The notes beneath the pieces were generated by a model. The model was given only the letters and a program-made list of their open reading frames with translations, was not told the origin of the DNA and searched no databases. Made by a program: the position numbers and the translations under genes. Of a DNA stretch of 43,107 bases, positions 33,693 through 41,490 are shown one piece after another. The DNA is from Bacteroidia bacterium. GTDB taxonomy: Bacteria; Bacteroidota; Bacteroidia; Flavobacteriales; Flavobacteriaceae. Each line of letters starts with the position of its first letter. Within the stretch, counting starts at the first letter, position 1. The stretch spans positions 1-43,107 of the forward strand of contig JAUIGC010000009.1 in assembly GCA_030429835.1 (NCBI GenBank). The letters are read 5' to 3'.

Positions 33693-36473
33693 TTAAATCA
33701 ATTTTTCCTTTAGGTATTTTGCAGTGAAGGATTTGGTGTTTTTAATCACTTCCTCGGGTGTTCCCTCGGCTAGTAATTGTCCGCCGTTTTCTCCACCTCC
33801 AGGCCCCAAATCGATGATATAGTCCGCACATTTGATGAGCTCAATGTTATGCTCAATAACCACTATGGAGTGTCCTTTTTTAATTAAGGCATTAAACGAT
33901 TTCAATAATTTTTGGATGTCATGAAAATGAAGTCCGGTTGTGGGTTCGTCAAATATAAAAAGGGCCTTATCCTTAGTAGCTCCCTTTACCAAGAAGGACG
34001 CCAGTTTTATGCGTTGAGCCTCACCTCCGGATAGGGTAGAGGAGGACTGCCCAAGGGTTACATAGCCCAAACCAACATCCTGTAAGGGTTTTAATTTACC
34101 TACAATTTTTTTCTGCTCCCCAGCTTCAAAGAAATCTATGGCATCATCGATGGTCATGTTCAAGATATCATCTATGTTCTTATTGTTGAAAGTAACCTCC
34201 AATACATCTTTTTTGAATCGCTTTCCACCACAGGTATCACATTCCAGATGCACATCGGCCATAAACTGCATTTCCACAGTAATTTCTCCTTCTCCTTTGC
34301 ATTTCTCGCATCTGCCTCCGTCCACATTAAATGAAAAGTGTTTGGCTTGATAGTTCCTTATTTTGCTCAGCTTTTGGCTTGCGAAAAGGTTCCGTATTTC
34401 ATCATAGGCCTTTATATAGGTAACGGGGTTGGAACGGGATGAGCGACCTATAGGGTTTTGATCCACAAATTCCACATGCTTTATATGCTTGTATTTTCCG
34501 TTCACCGAACTAAACTGCCCAGCTTTTTCTCCATAACCGCCGGTTTCCTTAAGAATTATGGGATACAACAACTTTTTGACCAAGGTACTTTTACCACTTC
34601 CCGATACGCCCGTTACTACCGTCAACATATCCAAGGGAAAGGTAATATTGATATTTCTTAGGTTGTTTGCCCTACAACCTATTATTTCAATATGATTTTT
34701 AGAAGTACGCCTCTCTTTGGGTACCTCGATATTCATGGTTCCGTTAAGGTAGCTGGCAGTCAGCGAGGAGGATTTCAGGATTTCCTCCAATGTGCCCTGG
34801 GCAACAATGTTTCCCCCATGGGTGCCAGCCTCAGGACCAATATCTATCACTTCATCTGCAGCTTTCATAATATCCTCATCATGTTCCACTACAATTACGG
34901 TATTGCCTAAATCCCTTAAGGATAGCAATACCTCGATTAAATTTTCTGTATCCTTGGGATGAAGCCCGATACTAGGTTCGTCCAAAATGTACATAGAACC
35001 TACAAGGCTACTTCCTAGGGAAGTGGCCAAATTAATTCGTTGGCTCTCCCCCCCAGATAGCGTATTGGACTTTCTATTAAGGGTAAGATAGTTGAGTCCC
35101 ACTTTGTCCAAGAAACCCAAACGGGTATTAATTTCCTTCAATAATCTATCCGCTATTTTAGCGTCATGATCGGACAGTTCCAAAGCTTCAAAAAATGGAA
35201 TAAGGCGTTCAATGGGGAGACCTACCAGATCTGAAATGGATTTACCTCCAATTTTTACATAATCCGTTTCCGTTCGCAGTCGTTTACCATGGCAGACATT
35301 GCACTTTGTCTTTCCCCTATAACGGCTGAGCATTACCCTGTTCTGGATTTTATAACTTTTCTCCTCAAGGGTCTCGAAAAACTTGTGTAGCCCAATAAAA
35401 TGTTCGTTACCGTCCCAAACCAATTTTTTCTGTGCATCAGTTAGTTCATACCAAGGTTTGTGAATAGGAAAATCAAATTTATAGGCCGCATTGACCAGTT
35501 GGTCTCGATACCAGCCCATACTTTCACCACGCCAAGGAAAAACGGCATTCTCATAAATTGAAAGCGCTGTATTGGGAATTACCAAATCTTCATCAATCCC
35601 TATGACATCTCCATATCCTTCACATTTAGGACATGCCCCGTAGGGATTGTTAAAACTAAATAAGTGAACGTTAGGCTCTAGGAACTGCATGCCATCCAAC
35701 TCAAATTTATTGCTGAAAAGGCGTTGTTCGGAATTTGACAACTCTTCAATAATGCACTCCCCCTTGCCTTCAAAAAAGGCCGTATCTACTGCATTGGCCA
35801 ACCTATTGTAAAAATCTTCATCATTCTTGGTTATGATTCTGTCGATGACAAGGTCAAATTCCTTTCCAATATCCTCAGGGGCCTGGTCTATTCTGAGAAC
35901 CTTCCCCTGATATTTAATTCTGGCATACCCTTGTTTAGAAAATAATTGAAGCGATTTTAGCGAATCCCTATCCTCCCTTATGGTTATGGGAGCGAGGAGC
36001 AGCAGTTTTGTATCTGGATCGAAGGTCTTAACGTATTCAATAACATCCGATACGGTATTTTTTTTAACCTCATTACCTGAAATTGGTGAAAATGTTTTTC
36101 CAATACGGGCATACAGAAGTTTTATATAATCATATATTTCAGTAGTGGTACCTACGGTGGACCTTGGGTTGGTAGAGTTTACCTTTTGCTCAATGGCAAT
36201 GGCGGGTGCAATACCTTTTATATAGTCGACTTTGGGTTTGTCCAATTTTCCCAAGAACTGCCTGGCATATGAGGATAGACTCTCAACGTATCTCCTTTGT
36301 CCCTCGGCAAAAAGGGTATCAAAGGCCAAACTGGATTTTCCAGATCCAGACAATCCCGTTATGACCACAAGCTTGTTTCTGGGGATTACGACATCTATAT
36401 TTTTAAGGTTGTGCAGCTTGGCACCTTTTATGATAATGTTTTTTTTTGGATTTATCTGGGATAATACGGTCAT
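33693..36473 (-). CDS. uvrA: Excinuclease ABC subunit A
   Basis: 926 aa, close to the usual length of UvrA. It finds DNA lesions with UvrB during nucleotide excision repair and has two ABC ATPase modules. Walker A sites are [12 protein letters not shown] (near residue 40) and [11 protein letters not shown] (near 625). ABC signatures [12 protein letters not shown] and [12 protein letters not shown] and Walker B segments [10 protein letters not shown] and [10 protein letters not shown] are intact. Zinc-binding CxxC pairs occur at [24 protein letters not shown] and CDTCGGKR, the full set. The start ATG (36473-36471) gives [14 protein letters not shown] candidate -7 box lies 18 bases upstream. 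No uvrB or uvrC nearby. Confidence 0.97.
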   Translation of the reverse strand: MTVLSQINPKKNIIIKGAKLHNLKNIDVVIPRNKLVVITGLSGSGKSSLAFDTLFAEGQRRYVESLSSYARQFLGKLDKPKVDYIKGIAPAIAIEQKVNSTNPRSTVGTTTEIYDYIKLLYARIGKTFSPISGNEVKKNTVSDVIEYVKTFDPDTKLLLLAPITIREDRDSLKSLQLFSKQGYARIKYQGKVLRIDQAPEDIGKEFDLVIDRIITKNDEDFYNRLANAVDTAFFEGKGECIIEELSNSEQRLFSNKFELDGMQFLEPNVHLFSFNNPYGACPKCEGYGDVIGIDEDLVIPNTALSIYENAVFPWRGESMGWYRDQLVNAAYKFDFPIHKPWYELTDAQKKLVWDGNEHFIGLHKFFETLEEKSYKIQNRVMLSRYRGKTKCNVCHGKRLRTETDYVKIGGKSISDLVGLPIERLIPFFEALELSDHDAKIADRLLKEINTRLGFLDKVGLNYLTLNRKSNTLSGGESQRINLATSLGSSLVGSMYILDEPSIGLHPKDTENLIEVLLSLRDLGNTVIVVEHDEDIMKAADEVIDIGPEAGTHGGNIVAQGTLEEILKSSSLTASYLNGTMNIEVPKERRTSKNHIEIIGCRANNLRNINITFPLDMLTVVTGVSGSGKSTLVKKLLYPIILKETGGYGEKAGQFSSVNGKYKHIKHVEFVDQNPIGRSSRSNPVTYIKAYDEIRNLFASQKLSKIRNYQAKHFSFNVDGGRCEKCKGEGEITVEMQFMADVHLECDTCGGKRFKKDVLEVTFNNKNIDDILNMTIDDAIDFFEAGEQKKIVGKLKPLQDVGLGYVTLGQSSSTLSGGEAQRIKLASFLVKGATKDKALFIFDEPTTGLHFHDIQKLLKSFNALIKKGHSIVVIEHNIELIKCADYIIDLGPGGGENGGQLLAEGTPEEVIKNTKSFTAKYLKEKLI

Positions 36474-36491
36474 ACGATATCTTTAAATTTG

Positions 36492-36499
36492 CAAAGATA
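36492..36499 (-). promoter_or_regulatory. Candidate -7 box for uvrA
   Basis: TATCTTTG on the minus strand, 18 bases before the uvrA ATG. A TTTG lies 15 bases further upstream, a little closer than the consensus spacing. Confidence 0.45.
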
Positions 36500-36568
36500 C
36501 AATATGGCATTTAGCAAAAAGTTTAAATGTCATTTTTCTAAAAGAGGCCGGGATTATTTCACATTTTT

Positions 36569-36597
36569 TTTGGAGTATTTATTTTTTTATATATTTG
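36569..36597 (+). promoter_or_regulatory. Candidate promoter for the first sigma-factor cassette
   Basis: TTTG (36569-36572) and TATATTTG (36590-36597) are separated by 17 bases. It lies 120 bases before the sigma ATG, leaving a leader of roughly 110 bases. Confidence 0.5.
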
Positions 36598-36717
36598 AAT
36601 CTCGTAAAAACAAGAAGCCTATAGCCAAAAATTACTTTTGAAGTTAGAAAGAAATTAAAAAAATCCTAAGCCCACAAAGCGTTAGGACCCCAATTTTAAC
36701 CCACAAAAGTAAGGCTT

Positions 36718-37299
36718 ATGATTCAGGCACTTGAAGATTCCCAACTAGTAAAAGATTATATGAACGGTAATGAAAGGGCCATTGAGGTTCTTATTCACCG
36801 TCACAATGCGCGCTTAACCGGCTTCATTTATTCCAAAGTAGGAGACCGTGAACTGACAGAGGATATTTTTCAGGATACCTTTATGAAGGTTATCCGTACA
36901 CTCAAGAGAGGTGCGTACAATGAGGAAGGTAAATTTTTACCTTGGGTCATGCGCATCGCTCATAATCTCATCATAGATCATTTTAGAAAGAGCAATAGAA
37001 TGCCTATGTACGACGCCACGGAAACATTCAATGTTTTTTCCCTAATGGGTGATGAAAAACTGAATGCCGAAAGTCAATTGATCAAGGAGCAAATTGATTC
37101 GGACTTGGCGAGGATGATCAAGGAATTACCGGAGGACCAGCAAGAGGTTTTGCAAATGCGTCTATATAAGGAAATGAGTTTTAAGGAAATTTCCGAAAAT
37201 ACGGGGGTAAGTATCAATACTGCACTAGGCAGAATGCGATATGCCCTAATAAACCTTAGGAAGTTGGTTGAGGCCAATAGTATAGTTTTAACGAATTAA
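36718..37299 (+). CDS. ECF-type RNA polymerase sigma factor, copy A
   Basis: 193 aa. Region 2 is seen as VLIHRHNARLTGFIYSK and TEDIFQDTFMKVIRTL, with the -10-recognition helix FLPWVMRIAHNLIIDHFR (about residues 73-90). A linker (91-120) precedes region 4, LPEDQQEVLQMRLYKEMSFK and GVSINTALGRMRYALINLR, the helix-turn-helix for the -35 (here -33) element. It directs RNA polymerase to a subset of promoters. Unlike most ECF genes it has no anti-sigma membrane gene next to it; instead a 47-aa microprotein gene follows after 72 bases. It is 141 of 193 residues identical to copy B by ungapped hand alignment, with region 4 nearly identical, so the two may share promoter targets. Confidence 0.94.
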   Translation: MIQALEDSQLVKDYMNGNERAIEVLIHRHNARLTGFIYSKVGDRELTEDIFQDTFMKVIRTLKRGAYNEEGKFLPWVMRIAHNLIIDHFRKSNRMPMYDATETFNVFSLMGDEKLNAESQLIKEQIDSDLARMIKELPEDQQEVLQMRLYKEMSFKEISENTGVSINTALGRMRYALINLRKLVEANSIVLTN

Positions 37300-37342
37300 T
37301 TGGTAACAGGTCGAGTGGATCTACTATATTTAATTCGTTGAC

Positions 37343-37358
37343 GTTTCTTAAGTGAAAC
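37343..37358 (+). promoter_or_regulatory. GTT-N10-AAC element before microprotein A
   Basis: GTTTCTTAAGTGAAAC is a partial palindrome 13 bases before the microprotein ATG. The element in copy B matches 11 of 16 bases at nearly the same distance. It may be an operator or a small RNA structure. Confidence 0.4.
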
Positions 37359-37371
37359 AAAAACGAAGAAT

Positions 37372-37515
37372 ATGGAAAAAATTTACCAGACCAAAACAAA
37401 AACCAACAAAACAGTATCTGCGAAACCTGAAACAATTCAGTTTTTGTTGAATTATTCAAAGTCCCTTAAAGTTACAGAAGCCAAGGGCATAAAATTTGAA
37501 AGTAATTTGAACTAA
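37372..37515 (+). CDS. 47-aa microprotein A, partner of sigma copy A
   Basis: 47 codons, ATG to TAA. It starts MEKIYQ, has a Lys/Thr-rich N-terminal third with no hydrophobic helix, then a core PETIQFLLNYSKSL (residues 19-32) that looks like one amphipathic helix, and ends FESNLN. Reality of the gene is supported by the second copy: the product of copy B has the same length, aligns without gaps, and shares 19 residues, concentrated in the first five positions, the core helix (P-x-T-I-x-F-L-L-x-[YF]-S-K-x-L) and the F-E-x-x-L-N end. The intervening positions vary. A strong terminator follows 24 bases after the stop. The product is cytosolic by composition. Anti-sigma or co-factor activity is a reasonable guess only. 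Confidence 0.78.
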   Translation: MEKIYQTKTKTNKTVSAKPETIQFLLNYSKSLKVTEAKGIKFESNLN

Positions 37516-37539
37516 CAAAGTTATTGAACATAAAAACAG

Positions 37540-37573
37540 AACCCTGGGGATTATTCCCAGGGTTTTGTTTTTT
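37540..37573 (+). terminator. Intrinsic terminator closing cassette A
   Basis: AACCCTGGG (37540-37548) pairs with CCCAGGGTT (37556-37564) around a 7-base loop, then TTGTTTTTT. A 9-bp perfect stem with a T-run. Confidence 0.92.
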
Positions 37574-37842
37574 ATCGAATAAAGCAATCATAGTTGGCGG
37601 TTGCGACATCTTCACAAGGGTCAAACCTTTTTCATAGGGCCCAAAGTCAACTAATAAAACACCTAATTATTGTATAAAAAATAGGTTTTACAGGTTTCAC
37701 ATCAGAAAAGGGCATTTTTACAACATACTTTTTATCAAGGGGGGTGATTTATCTAGTTTTATCTCAGAATTGAACGACTAATTACAATTAATTAATAACC
37801 AAATCAGGATCCCCACCCTGTCACCTAATGAAAGTAACTAAT
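37574..37842 (+). other. Intergenic leader of cassette B
   Basis: No open frame stands out here. A near-match to the -7 box (TAGTTTTA, 37754-37761) lies 82 bases before the sigma ATG. The 3' part holds AGGATCCCCA (37806-37815) and AAAGTAA (37831-37837), which match the leader of cassette A in content and spacing. The first 150 or so bases show nothing that I recognise. Confidence 0.5.
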
Positions 37843-38424
37843 ATGGAATTACAGATTGAAGATTCAGAACTAGTAAGAGATTATATCAGTGGCGACGAAA
37901 AAGCCTTGGAAATTCTTATCCATAGACATAATCAGCGTATTACGAGCTTTATTTATTCCAAAGTATTGGACCGGGACGTAACGGAAGACATCTTTCAGGA
38001 TACCTTTATTAAGGTAATCAAAACCCTCAAAAAGGGGAACTATAGTGAGGAAGGTAAGTTTTTGCCTTGGGTTATGCGCATCGCCCATAATCTTATAATC
38101 GATCACTTTAGAAAGAACAAGAGAATGCCAATGTTCGAGGGGAACGAAGATTTTAATATTTTTTCTGTAATTGGGGATGACAAATTAAATGCCGAAAAGC
38201 AGTTGATAAAGGACCAGATTGATACGGATTTGAGGGAATTGATAGAGGAACTTCCCGATGATCAAAAAGAAGTTTTGATCATGCGTATCTACAAGGATAT
38301 GAGCTTTAAGGAAATTTCAGAAAACACGGGAGTGAGTATAAATACAGCTCTTGGAAGAATGCGATATGCATTGATCAACCTAAGGAAAATCATTGAAAAA
38401 CATAATATCGTACTTACCCATTAA
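37843..38424 (+). CDS. ECF-type RNA polymerase sigma factor, copy B
   Basis: 193 aa from the ATG at 37843; an upstream in-frame ATG (37828) would add five residues. The inner start is preferred because it aligns with copy A at the first residue and because both starts are preceded by AAAGTAA plus five bases. Region 2 (TEDIFQDTFIKVIKTL, FLPWVMRIAHNLIIDHFR) and region 4 (LPDDQKEVLIMRIYKDMSFK, GVSINTALGRMRYALINLR) are intact. Residues 71-90 and 161-180 are completely identical to copy A. Main differences are in the first 20 residues and in the linker (91-110). A 47-aa microprotein gene follows after 70 bases. Confidence 0.94.
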   Translation: MELQIEDSELVRDYISGDEKALEILIHRHNQRITSFIYSKVLDRDVTEDIFQDTFIKVIKTLKKGNYSEEGKFLPWVMRIAHNLIIDHFRKNKRMPMFEGNEDFNIFSVIGDDKLNAEKQLIKDQIDTDLRELIEELPDDQKEVLIMRIYKDMSFKEISENTGVSINTALGRMRYALINLRKIIEKHNIVLTH

Positions 38425-38466
38425 TCAGTCTAGAAAAACAATAAACAATATTTCTTTTGTAGTTGC

Positions 38467-38482
38467 GTTAATTTAATGTAAC
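38467..38482 (+). promoter_or_regulatory. GTT-N10-AAC element before microprotein B
   Basis: GTTAATTTAATGTAAC lies 12 bases before the microprotein ATG and matches the copy A element at 11 of 16 positions, including both outer triplets and the inner TG. Confidence 0.4.
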
Positions 38483-38494
38483 AACAATGGAAAT

Positions 38495-38638
38495 ATGGAA
38501 AAAATTTACTCTAATTATCAGGAAAGAACCGAGTTTAAAAAGGTTTGCCCAAAAACAATCAACTTTTTATTAAGCTTTTCCAAGGCGCTGTATGACGTAA
38601 AGTACAAGGACCTGGAGTTTGAAACATATTTAAACTAA
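38495..38638 (+). CDS. 47-aa microprotein B, partner of sigma copy B
   Basis: 47 codons, ATG to TAA. The first five residues (MEKIY) and the first 15 coding bases are identical to microprotein A. The core PKTINFLLSFSKAL (residues 19-32) and end FETYLN repeat the shared pattern. A Cys at position 18 is specific to this copy. Another ATG at 38487 opens a different frame of 28 codons and is rejected because only the 38495 frame is conserved between copies. The gene ends 4 bases before a terminator. Composition predicts a small soluble protein. Confidence 0.78.
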   Translation: MEKIYSNYQERTEFKKVCPKTINFLLSFSKALYDVKYKDLEFETYLN

Positions 38639-38640
38639 AA

Positions 38641-38669
38641 AAAGACCCGTTTAACGGGTCTTTTTTTTA
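38641..38669. terminator. Terminator shared by cassette B and the endonuclease III gene
   Basis: AGACCCG (38643-38649) pairs with CGGGTCT (38655-38661) around TTTAA, followed by a T-run; the reverse strand reads into a short T-rich stretch. The stem overlaps the last codons of the minus-strand nth gene. Confidence 0.9.
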
Positions 38670-39313
38670 TCATAATATTCATTAATGACCGCTTTCCTTC
38701 CAATGGTCTTGGTGATGATATCTTTTTCAAGATCCCAACCTCTGGCCGGTGAATAGTCCCTGCCATACCATATGATTTGAAGATGAAGGTCGTTCCACAA
38801 AGTTTTGGGAAACAATCTTTTGGCATCTTTTTCGGTCTGCACAACATTTTTTCCGTTAGAAAAGCCCCATCTGTACATGAGTCTGTGGATATGGGTATCC
38901 ACAGGAAAGGCTGGAATGCCAAAAGCCTGGGAAACCACAACGCTAGCAGTTTTGTGGCCAACGGAAGGTAATTCCTCCAGTAAGTGAATATCTTGTGGGA
39001 CCTCCCCATCGTATTTTTCTATTAGAATTTTTGAAAGTCCGTAGATTCCTTTGGATTTCATCGGGGACAGCCCTACGGGTTTAATGATTTCCCTTATTTC
39101 CTCAACACTCATTTTTACCATATCAAAAGGATTATCCGCTTTTTCAAAGAGAATAGGAGTTATTTGATTGACCCTAACATCGGTACTTTGAGCGGACATA
39201 AGCACCGCAATTAAAAGCGTATATGGGTCTTTATGCTCCAAGGGAACGGGAATGGTAGGATAGAGTTCCTGTAATTTGGAAATTGCGAAAGATACCTTTT
39301 CTGCCTTCGTCAT
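38651..39313 (-). CDS. nth: Endonuclease III (DNA glycosylase/AP lyase) lacking the Fe-S cysteines
   Basis: 220 aa. Base-excision repair of oxidised pyrimidines. The helix-hairpin-helix ELPSVGHKTASVV carries the catalytic Lys (in GHKTA), and FPVDTHIHRLMYRWG carries the catalytic Asp, both intact. The usual C-terminal C-x6-C-x2-C-x5-C cluster loop is absent: the region after IWYGRDYSPARGW has no cysteine. The protein should thus fold without a 4Fe-4S cluster, as in some other lineages. The last residues (KKKTR) are encoded by the stem of the shared terminator. Convergent with cassette B and divergent from the peroxiredoxin gene. Confidence 0.93.
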   Translation of the reverse strand: MTKAEKVSFAISKLQELYPTIPVPLEHKDPYTLLIAVLMSAQSTDVRVNQITPILFEKADNPFDMVKMSVEEIREIIKPVGLSPMKSKGIYGLSKILIEKYDGEVPQDIHLLEELPSVGHKTASVVVSQAFGIPAFPVDTHIHRLMYRWGFSNGKNVVQTEKDAKRLFPKTLWNDLHLQIIWYGRDYSPARGWDLEKDIITKTIGRKAVINEYYDKKKTR

Positions 39314-39366
39314 TTTTTGTTTAATTTTACAAAAATATTATTGAACAAAATATAAGATTATTGACT

Positions 39367-39819
39367 ATGAAAACACTTAAGGAAGGGGATAAGGTTCCCG
39401 AATTTTCAGCCAAAGATCAAGATGGCAATACTAAAAATTTATCGGATTATAGCGGAAAGAAATTGATTGTTTTTTTCTATCCAAAGGCAAACACGCCCGG
39501 TTGTACGGCTGAAGCATGTAACTTACGGGATAACTATAAAGCCCTACAGGATGAAGGTTACGAGCTTTTAGGGGTGAGCGCGGACTCCCAAAAAAAACAA
39601 TTGAACTTTAAGGATAAATATGATTTCCCTTTTCCTTTGCTAGCGGATGAGGATCATACCGTACTTAATATTTTTGGTGTTTGGGGGCCAAAGAAGTTTA
39701 TGGGTAGGGAATATGATGGAATCCACAGGAAAACATTTGTTATCAATGGGGAAGGCATGGTAACCAAAGTAATCGATAAGGTAAAGACCAAAGATCACGC
39801 TGCCCAATTGTTGGACTAA
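39367..39819 (+). CDS. bcp: Thioredoxin-dependent thiol peroxidase (BCP-type peroxiredoxin)
   Basis: 150 aa from the ATG at 39367; a TTG two codons upstream is a less likely start. The peroxidatic site FFYPKANTPGCTAEACNLRD carries the peroxidatic Cys (PGCT) and a second Cys five residues later, the typical atypical-2-Cys BCP spacing. The later segment LADEDHTVLNIFGVWG and the closing FVINGEGMVTKVI match the thioredoxin-fold family. It reduces hydrogen peroxide and alkyl hydroperoxides with thioredoxin in the cytosol. The gene is single, in a divergent arrangement with nth, and both relate to oxidative damage. A terminator follows directly. Confidence 0.95.
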   Translation: MKTLKEGDKVPEFSAKDQDGNTKNLSDYSGKKLIVFFYPKANTPGCTAEACNLRDNYKALQDEGYELLGVSADSQKKQLNFKDKYDFPFPLLADEDHTVLNIFGVWGPKKFMGREYDGIHRKTFVINGEGMVTKVIDKVKTKDHAAQLLD

Positions 39820-39850
39820 AAAAAGCCCCCTTTTAGGGGGTTATTTTTTT
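39820..39850. terminator. Bidirectional terminator after the peroxiredoxin gene
   Basis: CCCCCT (39826-39831) pairs with AGGGGG (39835-39840) with A-run before and T-run after; a short loop. It overlaps the stop of the convergent minus-strand gene. Confidence 0.82.
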
Positions 39851-41319
39851 TCTATTTCCTTCTCTATTTCTTCCGGTTTAGAAATTTCTTTTTTGGTGAA
39901 CAGGCCTTTTTCCTTGATTATTTCCGCAATACCTTCCGGTAGCATTTCCTCCCAACCCTCTTCGCCGTTCATGATTTTCCGCAATACATCCCTGGAGAAA
40001 ATATCCATAATGTCCGGTTCATAGTCAATGATATCCATGACCTTACCATTATATTTAAAGAATTTGTAGAGCTCCTTCATTCTTGGATGCACCTTCACGT
40101 TATTGCTGGTCATTACTTGACCGGTATCCGGATTTTTCATGGGATATAGGTACACTTGCAAATCCTTGAAGAATAACTTTCCAAAAGCCTCCAGGATACC
40201 ACCACTTAAATGACGATAGTATTTCTCGTCAAAAATGTCCACTAGGTTGTTCACGCCCATGGTAAGACCAATCCTATTCTTGGTGTAATTGTTAAAATAC
40301 TCCACCAATTTATAGTACTCCTGAAACTTGGAAATCATCACGCAATGCCCAAGAGAACATAGCAATTCTGCCCTGTCCATGAAGTCCTCTTCATCGATTT
40401 CCCCGGAAGCCTTTAAGTTAGATAGGGTAATTTCAAAAATAACGATGCTATTTTCTTGATCTACCTGGGGATCACGCACGAAGATGTCATAGGATTTATG
40501 GAACATATCCATATTGACCTTGGTAACCGGTCTAAAACTACCTCGCAACGCCAATATATTTTTTTTGTAAAGTACGGCAGCAGGCAAAAGATTATTTCCG
40601 TCCGGGCCGAACATTACGGCATCGGTCATATCGTTCCTTATTAGCTGAAGACTCATTAACCTATTGTCCACGTCCTTAAAATTGGGGCCAGAAAAGTTGA
40701 TCATATCTATTTCCAACGTATCCTTATCTATATGGTCATATAGATATTTCAACATTTTCTTGGGCTTATGATATTTGTAAAAGGCACCATAAATAAGATT
40801 GACGCCCAAAATGCCAAGGGTCTCTTGTTGAAGTCTGGCCTCGTTTTGTTTAAAACGAACATGCAACACTATCTCGTCATACTCCTTTTGCTTGGGATCT
40901 AACTGATAGCGTATACCTACCCAACCATGTCCTTTATATCGTTTTGAAAAATCTATCGTAGCGACCGTATTGGCATAAGAAAAGAAAACTCTATCAGGAT
41001 GTCTTTCCCTGCTGATTCTCTCTTCCATCAATTGCATCTCGTACTTGATCATTGTTTTCAACCTCGCTTGCGTCACATACCTTCCGTCTTCCTCCACGCC
41101 ATAAATGGCATCGCTGAAATCCTTATCATAGGCACTCATGGCCTTTGCGATGGTCCCGGAGGCACCACCCGATCTAAAGAAATGTCTTGCGGTTTCCTGT
41201 CCGGCGCCAATCTCGGCAAAAGTTCCGTAGATATCCGGATTCAAGTTGATTCTTAAAGTTTTGGCTTTAATCGACGGTATATTTTCGAAAACACTTTCTC
41301 TCTTTAAAACTGAGGCCAT
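39841..41319 (-). CDS. Conserved 492-aa protein of unknown function
   Basis: 492 aa from the ATG at 41319-41317 (MASVLKRESVFENI); a longer frame adds 19 residues with unusual composition and is rejected. No signal peptide or membrane helix is seen, so it is cytosolic. Distinct segments are INLNPDIYGTFAEIGAGQE near the start, ETARHFFRSGGASGTIAKAM (about 38-57), YANTVATIDFSKRYKGHGWVG and LLCSLGHCVMISKFQEYYKL. The GAGQE and GGASGT turns suggest nucleotide or phosphate binding, which is inference. The C-terminal 20 or so residues are Lys/Glu-rich. I recognise this as a protein type widespread in Bacteroidota, with no dependable functional name. It stands alone between convergent and divergent neighbours. 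Confidence 0.7.
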   Translation of the reverse strand: MASVLKRESVFENIPSIKAKTLRINLNPDIYGTFAEIGAGQETARHFFRSGGASGTIAKAMSAYDKDFSDAIYGVEEDGRYVTQARLKTMIKYEMQLMEERISRERHPDRVFFSYANTVATIDFSKRYKGHGWVGIRYQLDPKQKEYDEIVLHVRFKQNEARLQQETLGILGVNLIYGAFYKYHKPKKMLKYLYDHIDKDTLEIDMINFSGPNFKDVDNRLMSLQLIRNDMTDAVMFGPDGNNLLPAAVLYKKNILALRGSFRPVTKVNMDMFHKSYDIFVRDPQVDQENSIVIFEITLSNLKASGEIDEEDFMDRAELLCSLGHCVMISKFQEYYKLVEYFNNYTKNRIGLTMGVNNLVDIFDEKYYRHLSGGILEAFGKLFFKDLQVYLYPMKNPDTGQVMTSNNVKVHPRMKELYKFFKYNGKVMDIIDYEPDIMDIFSRDVLRKIMNGEEGWEEMLPEGIAEIIKEKGLFTKKEISKPEEIEKEIEKK

Positions 41320-41476
41320 TCTTGTAGTTTGTTTTAACAAAGTTATAAAGAAAGGGTAACCTAATGGCCAATACAAATGAAAAAATGTCCCTTTTTTGAA
41401 AGATAATTTGCTTCCAAAAAAATGACATTGCCAAAAGCTTAACCAAAATTGAACCGCTATTTTCTTAAATAAGAAT

Positions 41477-41484
41477 TAAATTTG
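41477..41484 (+). promoter_or_regulatory. -7-like box just before the MBL hydrolase start
   Basis: TAAATTTG lies only 6 bases before the ATG at 41491. If used, the transcript would be leaderless or nearly so. A TTG 25 bases upstream is slightly far for a -33 box. Confidence 0.3.
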
Positions 41485-41490
41485 ATATCT

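Larger units (their letters stand above)
36684..38638 (+). repeat. Tandem duplication: leader, ECF sigma gene, 47-aa microprotein gene (two copies)
   Basis: Copy A spans about 36684-37515 and copy B about 37806-38638. Each has, in order, a leader with AGGAnCCCCA and AAAGTAA-N5-ATG, a 193-codon sigma gene, a gap of about 70 bases with a GTT-N10-AAC element, and a 47-codon gene that starts with the same 15 bases. The spacing is nearly the same throughout. A terminator separates the copies. The divergence is well beyond a recent duplication. Confidence 0.85.

Noticed and set aside
36665-36688. CCTAA/TTAGG inverted repeat in the leader of sigma copy A
   Set aside because: Only five base pairs with a loose loop and no matching repeat in the leader of copy B.
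38487-38573. Alternative 28-codon frame starting eight bases before microprotein B
   Set aside because: No counterpart exists in cassette A, whereas the 38495 frame is conserved.
41320-41376. N-terminal extension of the 492-aa protein
   Set aside because: Nineteen residues of odd hydrophobic composition before a good ATG; MASVLKRESVFENI reads as a natural start.
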